64,000 nucleotides of DNA from Bacillota bacterium (GTDB lineage Bacteria > Bacillota > Clostridia > Acetivibrionales > DTU013). The stretch is taken from the NCBI GenBank assembly GCA_023435745.1, contig JAEZMD010000019.1, positions 62,001 through 126,000 of the forward strand, written 5' to 3'. A program made the position numbers and the translations under genes. Positions 1-8,746 of this stretch are shown in pieces; the stretch's first letter is position 1; every line of letters starts with the position of its first letter. The notes beneath the pieces were generated by a model. The model did not search any database and was not told where the DNA came from. It saw nothing but the letters and a program-made list of their open reading frames with translations.

Positions 1-450
1 CTCCAGCTTTTGGCTCAGTTTCAACGCTTTCCTCGACAATATTCCGAGCATGTTCATTATCAGTGTTCGATGACCCTGACAGGAAAGTGCGCATTGTCCG
101 ATTATTTTATCAGGCGGAAGATACATTATGCTGCACGCGGATTGCGCGATAACGGTTGCAGGCCATGACCCTCTCCCTGAGAAAGCCGCCATCTCTCCAA
201 AAAGATCTCCCGGCTTCAATATCGAAAGGATCATTCTTTCCCCAGCATTACTTTCTTTCACTATGGCAACCTGTCCGGATAATACAACGCCAACGCCTTC
301 AAAAGAATCCCCGGCCGCATTTAGTATGACATTTCTGCCGAAGCTTCTTACTCTTGGCTTCAGGCAATCCAGCAGCAAGATCGTTTCCTGCTGTGTCATC
401 CCATGAAAAAGAGCACACTTCATGACACTGTTAATATTCTGATGATACAT
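1..450 (-). CDS. Crp/Fnr-family transcriptional regulator (C-terminus beyond window)
   Basis: The reverse strand encodes 150 residues from an ATG at 450, preceded by a GGGGAG ribosome-binding site, and runs open off the left edge. The visible part is the cyclic-nucleotide-binding-like sensor domain. A GDLFGEMAAF motif at residues 81-90 is typical of the Crp/Fnr beta-roll, followed by the start of the long dimerisation helix. The winged helix lies outside the window. It is divergent from hcp, the usual arrangement of HcpR-type regulators that control hcp in response to nitric oxide or nitrite. The HcpR role is inferred from context. No N-terminal Fnr-type cysteine cluster is visible. Confidence 0.85.
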   Translation of the reverse strand, partial: MYHQNINSVMKCALFHGMTQQETILLLDCLKPRVRSFGRNVILNAAGDSFEGVGVVLSGQVAIVKESNAGERMILSILKPGDLFGEMAAFSGRGSWPATVIAQSACSIMYLPPDKIIGQCALSCQGHRTLIMNMLGILSRKALKLSQKLE

Positions 451-472
451 CTTCACCGTCTCCCCGATTTTT

Positions 473-514
473 GTAACCTTAGTTACCGATACTGCAATCA
501 CATTATACTATAAT
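473..514 (+). promoter_or_regulatory. hcp promoter with Crp/Fnr-type palindrome
   Basis: An inverted repeat GTAAC-CTTA-GTTAC lies at 473-486. A perfect TATAAT lies at 509-514, with no good -35 box. With a start site near 521 the palindrome is centred close to -41.5, the class II activator position of Crp/Fnr proteins. The same site is upstream of the divergent regulator gene, so it could also serve autoregulation. Confidence 0.65.
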
Positions 515-581
515 TACAGTGTCAGAACAAAAAAACCGGGTAATGATTATCTAAATATAAATTAAGGGAGGTTTTCAAAAG

Positions 582-2147
582 ATGAGTGATATGTTTTGTT
601 TTCAGTGTGAGCAGGCAGCAGGGGGAAAGGGTTGTACCAAAGCCGGCGTTTGCGGCAAAAACGCTGTCGTGGCTAATGGGCAGGATGAGCTGACCGGCGC
701 GCTGGTCGGACTCGCAAGAGCAGCGGGAAAAGCGGGCAGTTCCAGTAAACAGGCAGATGAGCTGATGCTGCAGGGACTTTTCACAACAATAACAAACGTT
801 AATTTTGATATTGGCCGGGTGAATGAAATGATAAAAGCGGTCAGGAATGAGAAGGAAAAGCTTGGCGGGGCAGATGACCTTGCTGCGGACACTCTTTGGA
901 CCGGTGACGAAGACATTGTTTCCCTGCGTTCCACACTGCTGCTTGGGCTTCGCGGAATGGCTGCATATAGCTGGCATGCTTATGTACTTGGCAAGGAGGA
1001 TCCCGAGGTAACAGCCTGGTTCTATAAGGGTATGAGAGCAATGGGTGAAGAGCATACTGTAGAGGAGTGGCTAAACCTCTTGATGGAGTTCGGTCAGATC
1101 AACCTGAAGTGCATGGCTTTGCTGGACGAGGCAAATACGGGATTGTTCGGGCATCCGGTTCCCGCAAAGGTGACCACCAATGTGGAAAAGGGTCCGTTTA
1201 TCGTTGTCAGCGGTCATGACCTGCATGATCTGAAGCAGCTGCTGGAGCAGACCGAAGGCAGAGGCGTCAACATCTACACCCATGGCGAGATGCTGCCGGC
1301 ACACGGTTACCCTGAATTGAAAAAATACACTCATCTCAAGGGCAACTTCGGAACTGCATGGCAGAATCAGCAGAAGGAATTTAATGACGTTCCCGGTGCA
1401 TTCCTCTTTACCACCAATTGCCTGATGCCCCCGAAGACCTCTTATATTGATCGGGTCTTCACAACGGCGGTCGTTGCTTATCCGGGATTGGTTCACATAC
1501 CGGAGGTCAATGGCAAAAAGGATTTCGCTCCCGTGATCAATAAGTCTCTGGAGCTTGGCGGCTGGAATGAGGACAAACACTTTACAGGCATCAACGGTGG
1601 CAGCGTGCTAACTACAGGCTTTGCACGCAATACAGTTCTGGGTGCGGCAGATACAGTGATTCAGGCTGTGAAGGGCGGCGCAATTAAACATTTCTTCCTT
1701 GTGGGTGGCTGCGATGGCGCGAAGCCGGGTAGAAATTATTATACGGACTTTGTACAGAAAACACCCAAGGACACTGTCATATTGACACTTGCCTGCGGCA
1801 AATTCCGTTTTAATGACCTCGATCTGGGTGAAATCGGCGGATTGCCAAGGATTATGGACATGGGACAATGCAATGACGCATACTCAGCAATACAGGTAGC
1901 CGTTGCACTGGCCGGCGCATTCAACTGTGGTGTCAATGAACTGCCATTGACACTGGTACTCTCCTGGTACGAACAGAAGGCGGTTTGCATACTGCTGACA
2001 CTGCTGGCGCTGGGTATTAAAAACATATATATAGGGCCTTCGATCCCTGCATTTTTCTCCTCCAGCGTACTCAACGTACTGGTAGAAAAATTCGGTCTGA
2101 AGCCGACTACTACTGCTGATGCAGACCTTAAGGCAATACTTGGATAA
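582..2147 (+). CDS. hcp: Hydroxylamine reductase / hybrid cluster protein
   Basis: This 521-residue protein matches the hybrid cluster protein family. The N-terminal cysteines at residues 6, 9, 18 and 24 (CX2CX8CX5C) bind the Fe4S4 cluster of the short form found in strict anaerobes. Hybrid-cluster ligands are visible as His212 in GHDLHDL, Glu236 in HGEMLP, Cys280 in TTNCLMP, and later cysteines in VGGCDGAKPGR, LACGKFRFN and QCNDAYSA. The family reduces hydroxylamine and nitric oxide and protects anaerobes from nitrosative stress in the cytoplasm. The ATG at 582 follows an AGGGAGG site. It stands alone and is followed by a terminator. Confidence 0.97.
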   Translation: MSDMFCFQCEQAAGGKGCTKAGVCGKNAVVANGQDELTGALVGLARAAGKAGSSSKQADELMLQGLFTTITNVNFDIGRVNEMIKAVRNEKEKLGGADDLAADTLWTGDEDIVSLRSTLLLGLRGMAAYSWHAYVLGKEDPEVTAWFYKGMRAMGEEHTVEEWLNLLMEFGQINLKCMALLDEANTGLFGHPVPAKVTTNVEKGPFIVVSGHDLHDLKQLLEQTEGRGVNIYTHGEMLPAHGYPELKKYTHLKGNFGTAWQNQQKEFNDVPGAFLFTTNCLMPPKTSYIDRVFTTAVVAYPGLVHIPEVNGKKDFAPVINKSLELGGWNEDKHFTGINGGSVLTTGFARNTVLGAADTVIQAVKGGAIKHFFLVGGCDGAKPGRNYYTDFVQKTPKDTVILTLACGKFRFNDLDLGEIGGLPRIMDMGQCNDAYSAIQVAVALAGAFNCGVNELPLTLVLSWYEQKAVCILLTLLALGIKNIYIGPSIPAFFSSSVLNVLVEKFGLKPTTTADADLKAILG

Positions 2148-2174
2148 AATATAGAAATTGAAAAAAAGCAAGGG

Positions 2175-2209
2175 AAAAGCGTTGTCTCTCAATGGGATAA
2201 CGCTTTTTT
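2175..2209 (+). terminator. Rho-independent terminator after hcp, probably bidirectional
   Basis: Stem arms AAAAGCGTT (2175-2183) and AACGCTTTT (2199-2207) are followed by a T run. The A run on the other side could end transcription of the convergent anti-sigma gene as well. Confidence 0.85.
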
Positions 2210-3507
2210 CAACGGATTTCAATCTGCTGTAAGATATCAAACATCACTTGCGCCGAAACGCCTTTGACATTGAGTTCCACCAGAGTATCCCCGTACAGTA
2301 CGCTGAAGCGCATTCGTGGGCCCGAAATATCACCGGTATCCTGAACTTCATAAGTCCGTGTCCGAACTGTATCGAGCGTCAACTCTTCTATACGGAAGAT
2401 AGGATTCTCTACAATTTTTCGTAATTCTCCCGGCACTGATTCGGCGCGTGGTATAGGATAAAGTGCGAGGTCGTAATTTTTCGTATCATCTACAGAGGTA
2501 ATCCGTACCTTATCGTCCTCCTCAAGCGGTGAAACACGCCAATGTATATTACCCATTCCCTTAATCCACAGCGCACTAAGGTAATTACTCTTCTGATTAA
2601 TAAAGCGCGTGGCGGACTCGAAGATAAATCCGGATGGTACATACTGCGGCAGATACGCGCCAAAATCGGCATCTGTACGAGCTTCATCAAGACTTAATCG
2701 ATCATTGCGCAACTCAGGTATGGTGGGATGAAGGACACTGATGTCAGCAGTTCTGCCCTTTATGAGAGCGCCAATAAGCTCGATGAATTCTTCCTTGAGT
2801 GTTTCTTTATCAGCTTCCGCGCCGCCAAGCTCCACATAATAGCCAAGACTGGAGAGATTAAAGGATGCAAAATATATGACATTACGCAGGCCATTGCTAT
2901 TCGGTTTAGTTTCAAAATACCCAGCTGTTACCGCCGTTCCGAGGACATCTGAAGTTTTTGTTTCAGCGTCAAACCCATAGTCAAGCACGACTTTGCCGGG
3001 TGCGATCTGGATATAGGTTTTGAGTCCGGAGGAGGATAAGGCGTGGGCATCAATATTGAATAGGGAGGCTCCGCTATCATCGCTTTGAAAATTAGCGGTG
3101 GCTGTAATACTGTACGTCTCTGTCAGACATGGAAAAACCGCCTTCAGTTCTTCGTCGGTCAGCTCCTGCCAGAAATGCCCCGGAATAGCGATCTTGTCTG
3201 CGGCTTGAGACTGCGTTTTGTTGAAATGCAGAGTATATTTGCTTGACGTGTCGGGCACGGGTGCGTCTTTAGTTGTCTGCGAAACGGACGTTATTTCACC
3301 CGGCATCGGCGTTAGATTATTCCGCATTAATTTAGGAATTGCATAAACACCAATCAACACCACGGCAAGACTGCCTAAGGCTGCGGCATACCGTCTAACC
3401 GTAACAGGATGGCGATGAGGTTTAGGATTTGCGGCACAGGACACAAGCTTTGTATGCAGCGTGTCTGAAACCAATATTTTATTCATGTATTCGTTATATG
3501 CTTTCAT
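2209..3507 (-). CDS. Probable membrane anti-sigma factor with DUF4367-like C-terminus
   Basis: This 432-residue protein has a short basic N-terminal cytoplasmic part, one membrane segment at about residues 40-60 (AAALGSLAVVLIGVYAI), and a large extracytoplasmic region. The last 140 residues resemble DUF4367 proteins of clostridial sigma/anti-sigma operons. The ATG at 3507 has a GGAGG site inside the end of the upstream sigma gene, and the two genes overlap by 14 bases, so translation is probably coupled. The likely role is to hold the neighbouring ECF sigma factor inactive at the membrane until an envelope signal arrives. The signal is unknown. Confidence 0.7.
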   Translation of the reverse strand: MKAYNEYMNKILVSDTLHTKLVSCAANPKPHRHPVTVRRYAAALGSLAVVLIGVYAIPKLMRNNLTPMPGEITSVSQTTKDAPVPDTSSKYTLHFNKTQSQAADKIAIPGHFWQELTDEELKAVFPCLTETYSITATANFQSDDSGASLFNIDAHALSSSGLKTYIQIAPGKVVLDYGFDAETKTSDVLGTAVTAGYFETKPNSNGLRNVIYFASFNLSSLGYYVELGGAEADKETLKEEFIELIGALIKGRTADISVLHPTIPELRNDRLSLDEARTDADFGAYLPQYVPSGFIFESATRFINQKSNYLSALWIKGMGNIHWRVSPLEEDDKVRITSVDDTKNYDLALYPIPRAESVPGELRKIVENPIFRIEELTLDTVRTRTYEVQDTGDISGPRMRFSVLYGDTLVELNVKGVSAQVMFDILQQIEIR

Positions 3508-3985
3508 AATCGTCCTCCTTCAAAACGGATTTGAGCTTCTGACGGGCGCGAGTCAGAAGACTTCTCACTGTAGCTTCCCTTTGCCCGGTCAGCTCGGAAA
3601 TGTCCTTAATGGAATATCCCTCGTAATAAAATAGATGGATTGCTGTGCGGTATTTTGGTAACAAGGTCATGATTTGTTCCAATAGATCATACTGTTCCGG
3701 CTCAGTTGCCGGATAAGAATCGAGAAGCTGTTCCGTCCGCTTATGCCAGGGGGAATGCAAATGGCTCTTGCATAGGTTTACTGTAACCCTTATGAGCCAT
3801 GCCTTTTCATGCTCGTCTGATTCAAACTCAGGAGCCTTCTTATAAGCACGTAGAAACGCCTCCTGCACTATGTCCTCTGCGTCGGATACATTACCAGAAA
3901 TCACAAGCGCGGTGCGATAAAGTTTATTTTCATGTTTTGTTACAAACGCCTCAAAGTCCTCCGGCCGATAGGACTTATATGCCAT
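3494..3985 (-). CDS. ECF-type RNA polymerase sigma factor
   Basis: This 163-residue protein has sigma region 2 (DAEDIVQEAFLRAYK, about residues 35-50) and region 4 (YSIKDISELTGQREATVRSL, about residues 120-140), the two domains of extracytoplasmic-function sigma factors. I place the start at the ATG at 3985 because a strong GGAGGAGGTG site lies 5-8 bases upstream. An upstream in-frame TTG at 4003 has no such site. The gene overlaps the anti-sigma gene downstream. Its regulon is unknown. Confidence 0.92.
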   Translation of the reverse strand: MAYKSYRPEDFEAFVTKHENKLYRTALVISGNVSDAEDIVQEAFLRAYKKAPEFESDEHEKAWLIRVTVNLCKSHLHSPWHKRTEQLLDSYPATEPEQYDLLEQIMTLLPKYRTAIHLFYYEGYSIKDISELTGQREATVRSLLTRARQKLKSVLKEDDYESI

Positions 3986-4258
3986 GTGATTCACCTCCTC
4001 CAACCTATATACTCTTTAGACGTCAAAAACGCTGCAAATTCTCCTCAAAAATTATTTCTGTATAATAGTAAATAAATAATTTGCTCCAAACACCTCTGCC
4101 TTACCCAATTTCTACTGTTCATATAACGTCCTTATGGATATGCGCTTATAGGGGCGCCCTTTGTTTATCCTTTGTTTTCAGTAATTAGACAAGATTGTGC
4201 CAAATAGGTTATGATGAATAGGGAGTACTGATGATTCATATGAAATGAGGCTTGATAC

Positions 4259-6469
4259 ATGGGAAAAATACTTGTTCTGGCAGAAAAGCCCTCCGTCGGG
4301 AGGGATCTGGCCAAGGTTTTGAATTGCAGCCAAGGCGGCAATGGCTGCCTGATTGGAAGTAAATATATAGTCACTTGGGCCTTAGGCCACCTGGTTACAC
4401 TGGCTGATCCGGAGGTTTACGGAGATCAGTATAAAACCTGGAGTCTGGAAACATTGCCGATGCTGCCAAAAAAAATGGAGCTTGTTGTGATCAGAGAGAC
4501 CTCCAAGCAGTTCGGCATTGTAAAAAGTCTTCTGAAACGGCCGGACGTTGATGAACTGGTCATTGCCACTGATGCCGGGCGGGAAGGTGAACTGGTTGCA
4601 AGGTGGATCCTCATGAAGGCCGGTTTTTCCAAGCCTATCAAGCGCCTGTGGATATCTTCACAAACCGATAAATCCATTAAAGACGGCTTCAATAACCTCA
4701 AGCCGGGACGTGAATATGAAAACCTTTATATGTCAGCGCAATGCCGTGCAGAGGCCGATTGGCTGATCGGTCTGAATGTGACCCGGGCACTGACCTGTAA
4801 GCACAATGCGCAGCTTTCGGCCGGCAGAGTGCAGACTCCTACTCTGGCTATGATCGTTGAGAGGGAAAATGAAATCAGGCGATTTGTACCAAAGGACTAC
4901 TGGACCATCAACGCAGCTGTAAACGGATTTGCAATACAGTGGCAGGACAAGGCAGGCGGCCAGACCCGGCTCTTCAGCAAGCAGCAGGCGGAGGGAATTC
5001 TGTCGAAAACACAGGGACGGGAAGGTACGATCATTGATGTTAAAAAAGAGTCAAAGGAAGAACAGCCTCCGTTGGCTTACGACCTTACAGAGCTGCAGCG
5101 GGATGCCAATCGCAAATACGGCTATTCCGCCAAGCAAACGCTCGGAATTATGCAAAAGCTTTATGAAGTCCATAAAATTGTCACTTATCCGCGTACAGAT
5201 TCCAGGCATATCACCGAAGATATCGTGCCGACATTGCCGGAACGCCTGAAGAGCGTCGCAATCGGCCCTTATGCAGAAGCGGCAAGGACGGTTCTCAGAA
5301 ACAGATTCAAAACAACAAAAAGGTTTGTTGACAACAGTAAGGTCACCGACCATCACGCCATCATCCCTACGGAACAATATGTAAACCTGAACGCTCTGGA
5401 CCGGGAGGAGCGCAGTATCTACGATCTGATCGTCAAAAGATTTATAGCCGTCCTGAGTCCGTCCTTTGAGTACGAACAAACAACCATTAAAGTTGATATC
5501 AATGGTGAACTGTTCAGCGCGAAGGGGAAGATCGTAAAATCAAAGGGCTGGAAAGGCGTCTATGAAGGATCAGCAAACACAGGATATACCGGCAGCACAG
5601 GGCAGCCTGGCAGTGGACAGGACACCTCGGATGCCTCCTCTGATGACGAACAGGAGCAGGATCTGCCTGAGTTGAAAAAGGGAGATAAGCTGAAGCCGGG
5701 TTCCGTACATTTAATCAACGGCAAAACGAAGCCGCCCGCGCGCTATACAGAGGCTACCCTGCTCACCGCAATGGAGCACCCGGGCAAGTTTATTGAGAAC
5801 GATGCCCTGCGGGAGGCAATGGACAAAACCAGCGGTCTGGGAACACCCGCAACCAGAGCGGATATCATCGAAAAGCTGTTTAACTCGTTTTATATGGAAA
5901 GAAGGGGCAAGGAGATTCATCCGACTTCCAAGGGAATCCAACTGATAGACATGGCGCCTGGTGAGCTGAAATCTCCTGAGCTTACGGCAAAGTGGGAGCA
6001 GCGACTTTCTTCGATCAGCAGGGGAAAAGAAAACCCCCGCGAATTCGTCAACGAAATGAAAAATTACGCTGCCAAGCTGGTTTCAAACGTAATTGCCAGC
6101 TCCGACGTTTACAAGCATGATAATATGACCCGGGAAAAATGCCCGGAATGCGGAAAATACCTGCTGGAAGTGAACGGGAAAAAGGGAAGGATGCTCGTTT
6201 GCCAGGATAGGGAATGCGGCTACCGGAAAGGCGTTTCCATGACATCCAATGCACGCTGCCCGGAATGCCATAAAAAGATGGAAATCCGGGGTGAGGGTGA
6301 TAAAAAAGGCTTCTTTTGCTCCTGCGGTTACCGCGAGAAGCTGGAAGCCTTCAACAAACGAAAAGGTGAGCAGGTTAATAAAAAGGAAGTGGGCAAATTC
6401 CTTCATCAGCAGGAGGATGAGTCCATCAACTCCGCCCTTGCAGATGCTCTGTCCAAGTGGAAAAAGTAA
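4259..6469 (+). CDS. topB: DNA topoisomerase III (type IA)
   Basis: This 736-residue type IA topoisomerase relaxes or decatenates DNA through a 5'-phosphotyrosine intermediate. The N-terminal Toprim domain is visible (LVLAEKPSVGRDLAKVL, then the acidic TDAGREGELVAR at about residues 104-115). The catalytic tyrosine is Tyr310 in VTYPRTDSRH. The end of the protein carries two cysteine-rich zinc-ribbon modules (CPECGKY...CQDRECGY and CPECHKK...CSCGY). An acidic linker at about residues 455-470 separates parts of the core. The gene is monocistronic and converges with asnA; no clear terminator is visible in the 54-base gap. Confidence 0.95.
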   Translation: MGKILVLAEKPSVGRDLAKVLNCSQGGNGCLIGSKYIVTWALGHLVTLADPEVYGDQYKTWSLETLPMLPKKMELVVIRETSKQFGIVKSLLKRPDVDELVIATDAGREGELVARWILMKAGFSKPIKRLWISSQTDKSIKDGFNNLKPGREYENLYMSAQCRAEADWLIGLNVTRALTCKHNAQLSAGRVQTPTLAMIVERENEIRRFVPKDYWTINAAVNGFAIQWQDKAGGQTRLFSKQQAEGILSKTQGREGTIIDVKKESKEEQPPLAYDLTELQRDANRKYGYSAKQTLGIMQKLYEVHKIVTYPRTDSRHITEDIVPTLPERLKSVAIGPYAEAARTVLRNRFKTTKRFVDNSKVTDHHAIIPTEQYVNLNALDREERSIYDLIVKRFIAVLSPSFEYEQTTIKVDINGELFSAKGKIVKSKGWKGVYEGSANTGYTGSTGQPGSGQDTSDASSDDEQEQDLPELKKGDKLKPGSVHLINGKTKPPARYTEATLLTAMEHPGKFIENDALREAMDKTSGLGTPATRADIIEKLFNSFYMERRGKEIHPTSKGIQLIDMAPGELKSPELTAKWEQRLSSISRGKENPREFVNEMKNYAAKLVSNVIASSDVYKHDNMTREKCPECGKYLLEVNGKKGRMLVCQDRECGYRKGVSMTSNARCPECHKKMEIRGEGDKKGFFCSCGYREKLEAFNKRKGEQVNKKEVGKFLHQQEDESINSALADALSKWKK

Positions 6470-6523
6470 GGGAGTTAACCTAAACCTATTCCCTGTCCCA
6501 ACCCTTGTCTCCATGTCTTTTCT

Positions 6524-7543
6524 CTACAGCAGCTGGATTCCTGCTTCCCTGCAATCCCCCAGCATTCCCTCCGGCCATATGGAAGACTGAACCTCGCCCA
6601 CATGCGCCTTACCCAGATAAAACATACATATTCTTGACTGCCCGATTCCGCCACCCACGGTATATGGCAGCCTTTTTTCGTAAACGTCTCTGTGGAAGGG
6701 CAGCTCTAGCCTTTCCTCACAGCCCGCGATTTTCAGCTGCTTTACAAGGGAATCCTCATCCACTCTGATGCCCATGGACGAAACCTCTACGGCTTTACCC
6801 AGCACAGGATACCAGAAGAGGATATCCCCGTTGAGCTCCCAGTCATCGTAATCCGGCGCTCTTCCGTCATGCTTTTTCCCCGACTTCAATAATGAACCAA
6901 TTTTCATTATAAATACGGCTTTTTTCTCCTTTAAGATCCTGTCCTCACGTTCCTTGGCATCCAGGCCGGGATACAGGTCTTCAAGCTCTTGTGCAGTAAT
7001 AAAGCTGATCTCGTCCGGCAGATATCTCTCCAGTGATGGAAAAGCATTGCAAACAACGTCCTCTGTCTCTTTAAATACTTTAAATAACCTGCAGACTATG
7101 TTTCTGAGCATTTCCTCAGTTCGGTCCTTTTTGTCAAGAATCAGCTCCCAATCCCATTGATCCACATAAATGGAATGCAAATTATCCATCACTTCATCCC
7201 GCCTGACGGCGTTCATATCAGTGTATAGCCCTTCTCCGGCCCTAAACTCGTAGCGCTGCAGTGCCATCCGCTTCCACTTGGCAAGAGAATGAATGATTTC
7301 CACATCCTTGCCTCCGGCATCCGGAACATCAAAGGAAACAGGCCTTTCAACACCGTTCAGATTATCGTTCAGCCCTGATTCCGGTCTGACAAACAACGGA
7401 GCAGACACCCTGGTCAGCTTCATCTCCCTGGCCAGTATATTTTCAAAATGATCCTTTATAAATTTGATCGCGATCTCAGTTTCCTTGATTGTCATACCCG
7501 ACTTGTATCCAGCAGGTGTAATGAGCCTCTCTCTTTTATACAT
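6524..7543 (-). CDS. asnA: Aspartate-ammonia ligase (asparagine synthetase A)
   Basis: This 339-residue AsnA makes asparagine from aspartate, ammonia and ATP in the cytoplasm. Family landmarks include KFIKDHFE near the start, VSAPLFVRPESGLNDNLNG, SLAKWKRMALQRY, YVDQWDWE, and the C-terminal YTVGGGIGQSR ATP-site motif, typical of class II aminoacyl-tRNA-synthetase-like folds. The length is normal. The ATG at 7543 follows AAGGAGG. A good promoter lies just upstream, but no T-box leader is present because the leader is only about 28 bases. Confidence 0.96.
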   Translation of the reverse strand: MYKRERLITPAGYKSGMTIKETEIAIKFIKDHFENILAREMKLTRVSAPLFVRPESGLNDNLNGVERPVSFDVPDAGGKDVEIIHSLAKWKRMALQRYEFRAGEGLYTDMNAVRRDEVMDNLHSIYVDQWDWELILDKKDRTEEMLRNIVCRLFKVFKETEDVVCNAFPSLERYLPDEISFITAQELEDLYPGLDAKEREDRILKEKKAVFIMKIGSLLKSGKKHDGRAPDYDDWELNGDILFWYPVLGKAVEVSSMGIRVDEDSLVKQLKIAGCEERLELPFHRDVYEKRLPYTVGGGIGQSRICMFYLGKAHVGEVQSSIWPEGMLGDCREAGIQLL

Positions 7544-7577
7544 CGATAATCTGCCTCCTTAAAAAACATATAAGCAG

Positions 7578-7605
7578 ATTATACCATTCTCACAGGCTGT
7601 TTCAA
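7578..7605 (-). promoter_or_regulatory. asnA promoter
   Basis: On the minus strand TTGAAA (7600-7605) and TATAAT (7578-7583) are separated by 16 bases, with the predicted start near 7571. A 9-base inverted repeat, ATAATCTGC/GCAGATTAT, overlaps the -10 box and ends two bases before the start codon. Confidence 0.75.
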
Positions 7606-7719
7606 TAAAAATTTACATGTCGCTTTCCTGCTTACTTCCGGTTTACTTCTCTGCTGCTTCCGGTTTACTTTTCAGCAGCTTTCTCGTCTGCCTGCCAACT
7701 ACATACCTTTACTCCCTTT

Positions 7720-8730
7720 TTACTTCCCGTTTCCGGCCATTACAGTTTTCAACGCAGTGTCCATGGCCTCAATGATTCGGTCGCACCAGTCGTCATATGC
7801 AGGATTCTCATCCTGCAGTTCAGGATGATTCAGGATATTAGCGATTGTTCTACGTATTCCCTGGTCAAAGCGAGTAGTGGCAACAAAGCCCGGCACCAGC
7901 CTTTTCAGCTTCGTATTATCATAAATGGCATTGTTTGCCTTGTCGCCAATCAAGCTCCCAAGATGATCATTCAAACTGCATGCAGCAAGAAACTCAGAGG
8001 ATACATGGACCGCCTTAAGCTCGACCCCCAAGGCATCAGCGACGATTCCAAAAATCTGGTTCCAGGTCAGCCTCTCATCCGAGGTGATATGAATGGCCTC
8101 GCCAATGGCATGCACATTTCCCATCAGTCCGACGAACCCTTTTGCAAAGTCACTGCTGTGCGTCAGCGTCCAAAGCGACGTACCGTCGCCATGAATAATG
8201 ACTCGTTTGCCTGCCAGCATGCGTCTCGCGACCTGCCAACCACCCAGCGGCAATTTTCTGTTGTCATAGGTATGGCTCGGCCTTATGATGGTAATTGGAA
8301 AACCATTTTCACGGTGTTGCTTCATCAGATATTCCTCACATTGGATCTTATTGCGTGAATACTGCCAGTAAGGATTGATCAACGGTGTACTCTCCGTAAT
8401 AGGATAGCTCAGGGGCGGCTTCTGATAGGCCGAAGCGGAGCTAATAAAAACATATTGCTTTGTTTTATCCCTGAACAGTCGGTAATCGCGCTCCACCTGA
8501 TCCACCGTGAAGGCAATAAAATCTGCAACCACATCAAAGCTCATATCAGCAATCAGTTTTGCCACACCCTCTTCATCACTGATATCGCCCTTAATCCAAT
8601 GAACATTTCCCGGCAAAATGTCATTTCGGTTCCCACGGTTGAGCAAGTAAAGCTCCCCGCCTTCCTTTGCAAACAATTCTGTAATGGCAGTACTGATCGT
8701 CCCGGTTCCACCGATAAATAATGCTTTCAT
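7720..8730 (-). CDS. NAD-dependent epimerase/dehydratase family protein
   Basis: This 336-residue protein has an extended short-chain dehydrogenase fold. The nucleotide-binding GGTGTIS motif lies at residues 7-13, and a YSRNK sequence supplies the YxxxK catalytic pair near residue 130. Phrases such as IRPSHTYDNRKLPLGGW and HITSDERLTWNQIF match the nucleotide-sugar epimerase group. The start is placed at the ATG at 8730, which has a GGGGGGA site; an in-frame ATG at 8745 lacks one. The substrate is unknown. It lies 16 bases downstream of the acidic-repeat protein gene and may be cotranscribed with it. Confidence 0.85.
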   Translation of the reverse strand: MKALFIGGTGTISTAITELFAKEGGELYLLNRGNRNDILPGNVHWIKGDISDEEGVAKLIADMSFDVVADFIAFTVDQVERDYRLFRDKTKQYVFISSASAYQKPPLSYPITESTPLINPYWQYSRNKIQCEEYLMKQHRENGFPITIIRPSHTYDNRKLPLGGWQVARRMLAGKRVIIHGDGTSLWTLTHSSDFAKGFVGLMGNVHAIGEAIHITSDERLTWNQIFGIVADALGVELKAVHVSSEFLAACSLNDHLGSLIGDKANNAIYDNTKLKRLVPGFVATTRFDQGIRRTIANILNHPELQDENPAYDDWCDRIIEAMDTALKTVMAGNGK

Positions 8731-8746
8731 TAAATCCCCCCTCATA

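Noticed and set aside
7544..7605. T-box leader for asnA
   Set aside because: The promoter is about 28 bases before the start codon, which leaves no room for a T-box.
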